Positions 21,746 to 22,010 of a stretch of 22,010 bases of DNA are shown here, piece by piece. The translations under genes were made by a program, and so were the position numbers. Below the pieces are notes generated by a model, which was not told the DNA's origin, did no database searches, and saw only the letters and a program-made list of their open reading frames with translations. Source of the stretch: an uncultured Collinsella sp. (GTDB lineage Bacteria; Actinomycetota; Coriobacteriia; Coriobacteriales; Coriobacteriaceae); contig URKH01000032.1 of assembly GCA_900548255.1 (NCBI GenBank), positions 1 through 22,010 on the forward strand, given 5' to 3'. How positions within the stretch are numbered: position 1 is the first letter of the stretch; every line of letters begins with the position of its first letter.

Positions 21746-21761
21746 ACGAACTACCGTTCGT
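21746..21761. promoter_or_regulatory. LexA-type (SOS) box upstream of rarA
   Basis: ACGAACTACCGTTCGT is a hyphenated palindrome with core CGAAC-N4-GTTCG. This is the pattern of the LexA/DinR box of B. subtilis (CGAAC-N4-GTTYC type) and of mycobacteria (TCGAAC-N4-GTTCGA). It overlaps the minus-35 position of the candidate rarA promoter, where a repressor would act, and also covers the last codons of the upstream gene. No LexA gene is in the window, so regulation is inferred. Confidence 0.55.
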
Positions 21762-22010
21762 TAATATACGTGCGGTGCGGAAACTTTAGACCTGGGAACA
21801 ATTTGCTCGTCAGCTCGCAGAAATAACCATCCGTCATGCTTGCGATGTAATCGACGACGGCCTGATCCTTGTCGTCCGTAACCCGGCCTGTCAGGCGGTG
21901 AGTCTGAGCCCAAACGCTCGTTCCGGCGAGCAGAAACGCCAGACAGAGAAGGCATCTCGATGCGACGCTCCATCCTCCATATCCGGAGTCGAAACGCCTC
22001 TTTGTTGTAG
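21751..22010 (-). CDS. dgt: 3' end of a probable dGTP triphosphohydrolase gene (partial)
   Basis: One minus-strand frame is open from the right edge (first full codon at 22008) to TAG at 21753-21751, giving 85 residues. The part DKDQAVVDYIASMTDGYFCE followed by LTSKLFPGLKF matches the C-terminal end of HD-domain dGTPases, where RAVCDYIAGMTDRYA is typical. The earlier part (about 50 residues, rich in Leu, Ala and Cys) is not clearly dGTPase-like, so a divergent segment or a frameshift upstream is possible. The 5' end lies outside the window. The stop codon falls within the LexA-type palindrome before rarA. Confidence 0.5.
   Translation of the reverse strand, partial: TTKRRFDSGYGGWSVASRCLLCLAFLLAGTSVWAQTHRLTGRVTDDKDQAVVDYIASMTDGYFCELTSKLFPGLKFPHRTYINER

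Noticed and set aside
21761..21973. Minus-strand frame with an internal ATG at the right end
   Set aside because: Basic, low-information sequence. The alternative frame running to 21751 ends with a dGTPase-like C-terminus and is the better coding candidate.
1..22010. CRISPR arrays, insertion sequences, prophage genes, tRNA or rRNA genes
   Set aside because: Looked for and not seen; the window is almost fully occupied by protein genes, with gaps too short for such elements.

Overview
The window is high-GC bacterial chromosome (roughly 60% G+C by eye) packed with short-gap or overlapping genes, nearly all on the minus strand. Gene content and order point to the Actinomycetota. A Collinsella-like member of the Coriobacteriia is my best guess: the gene set mixes actinobacterial synteny with Bacillus-like partners (YqhY/Asp23, YqeG, a SigB-type sigma factor, an RpiR-controlled fructose PTS). 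That placement is inference; no rRNA or tRNA gene is present to confirm it.

Left end (1-3495): the start codon of a leftward gene at the edge, a spacer with a tandem imperfect repeat, a rho-independent terminator, a three-domain fructose PTS permease (fruA), a divergent control region with clustered TGAAAG/CTTTCA half-sites, and a rightward RpiR/MurR-family regulator. A GTGGGACAAAA inverted repeat closes this unit.

Middle left (3496-8729, minus): efp, an Asp23/YqhY protein, nusB, xseB, tlyA, nadK and recN form one tightly coupled block. It looks like a shortened version of the B. subtilis efp...yqhY-nusB-folD-xseA-xseB-ispA-dxs-tlyA-ahrC-recN region, and xseB has no xseA beside it.

Middle right (8752-16642, minus): alaS, ruvX, mltG, a YqeG-type HAD phosphatase, aroK, an aroB-like gene and a pepQ-type peptidase, then efp. 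Many actinomycetes have alaS-ruvX-mltG-aroE-aroC-aroK-aroB-(aroQ)-pepQ-efp-nusB in this place. Here aroE, aroC and aroQ are absent. The AroB-like protein has lost both zinc-binding histidines of dehydroquinate synthase, while AroK keeps its catalytic residues. This is the most striking observation in the window.

Right end (16715-22010): a small AT-richer two-helix membrane protein points right, convergent with a minus-strand operon of DUF948 protein, RsbW-like protein, SigB/SigF-type sigma factor and AI-2E-family permease. The RsbW-like protein lacks the N-box asparagine and the glycine-rich ATP-binding loops. Upstream are rarA and the 3' end of a probable dGTP triphosphohydrolase gene. A GAAC-N4-GTTC palindrome, the Gram-positive/mycobacterial LexA box pattern, lies just upstream of the candidate rarA promoter and overlaps the stop codon of the preceding gene.

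As a whole the window is a housekeeping block (translation, recombination and repair, wall synthesis, NADP supply) with signs of pathway erosion (shikimate genes), an inserted regulatory module (sigma/anti-sigma/permease) and a sugar-uptake unit at one end. No CRISPR array, insertion sequence, prophage gene, tRNA or rRNA was seen.
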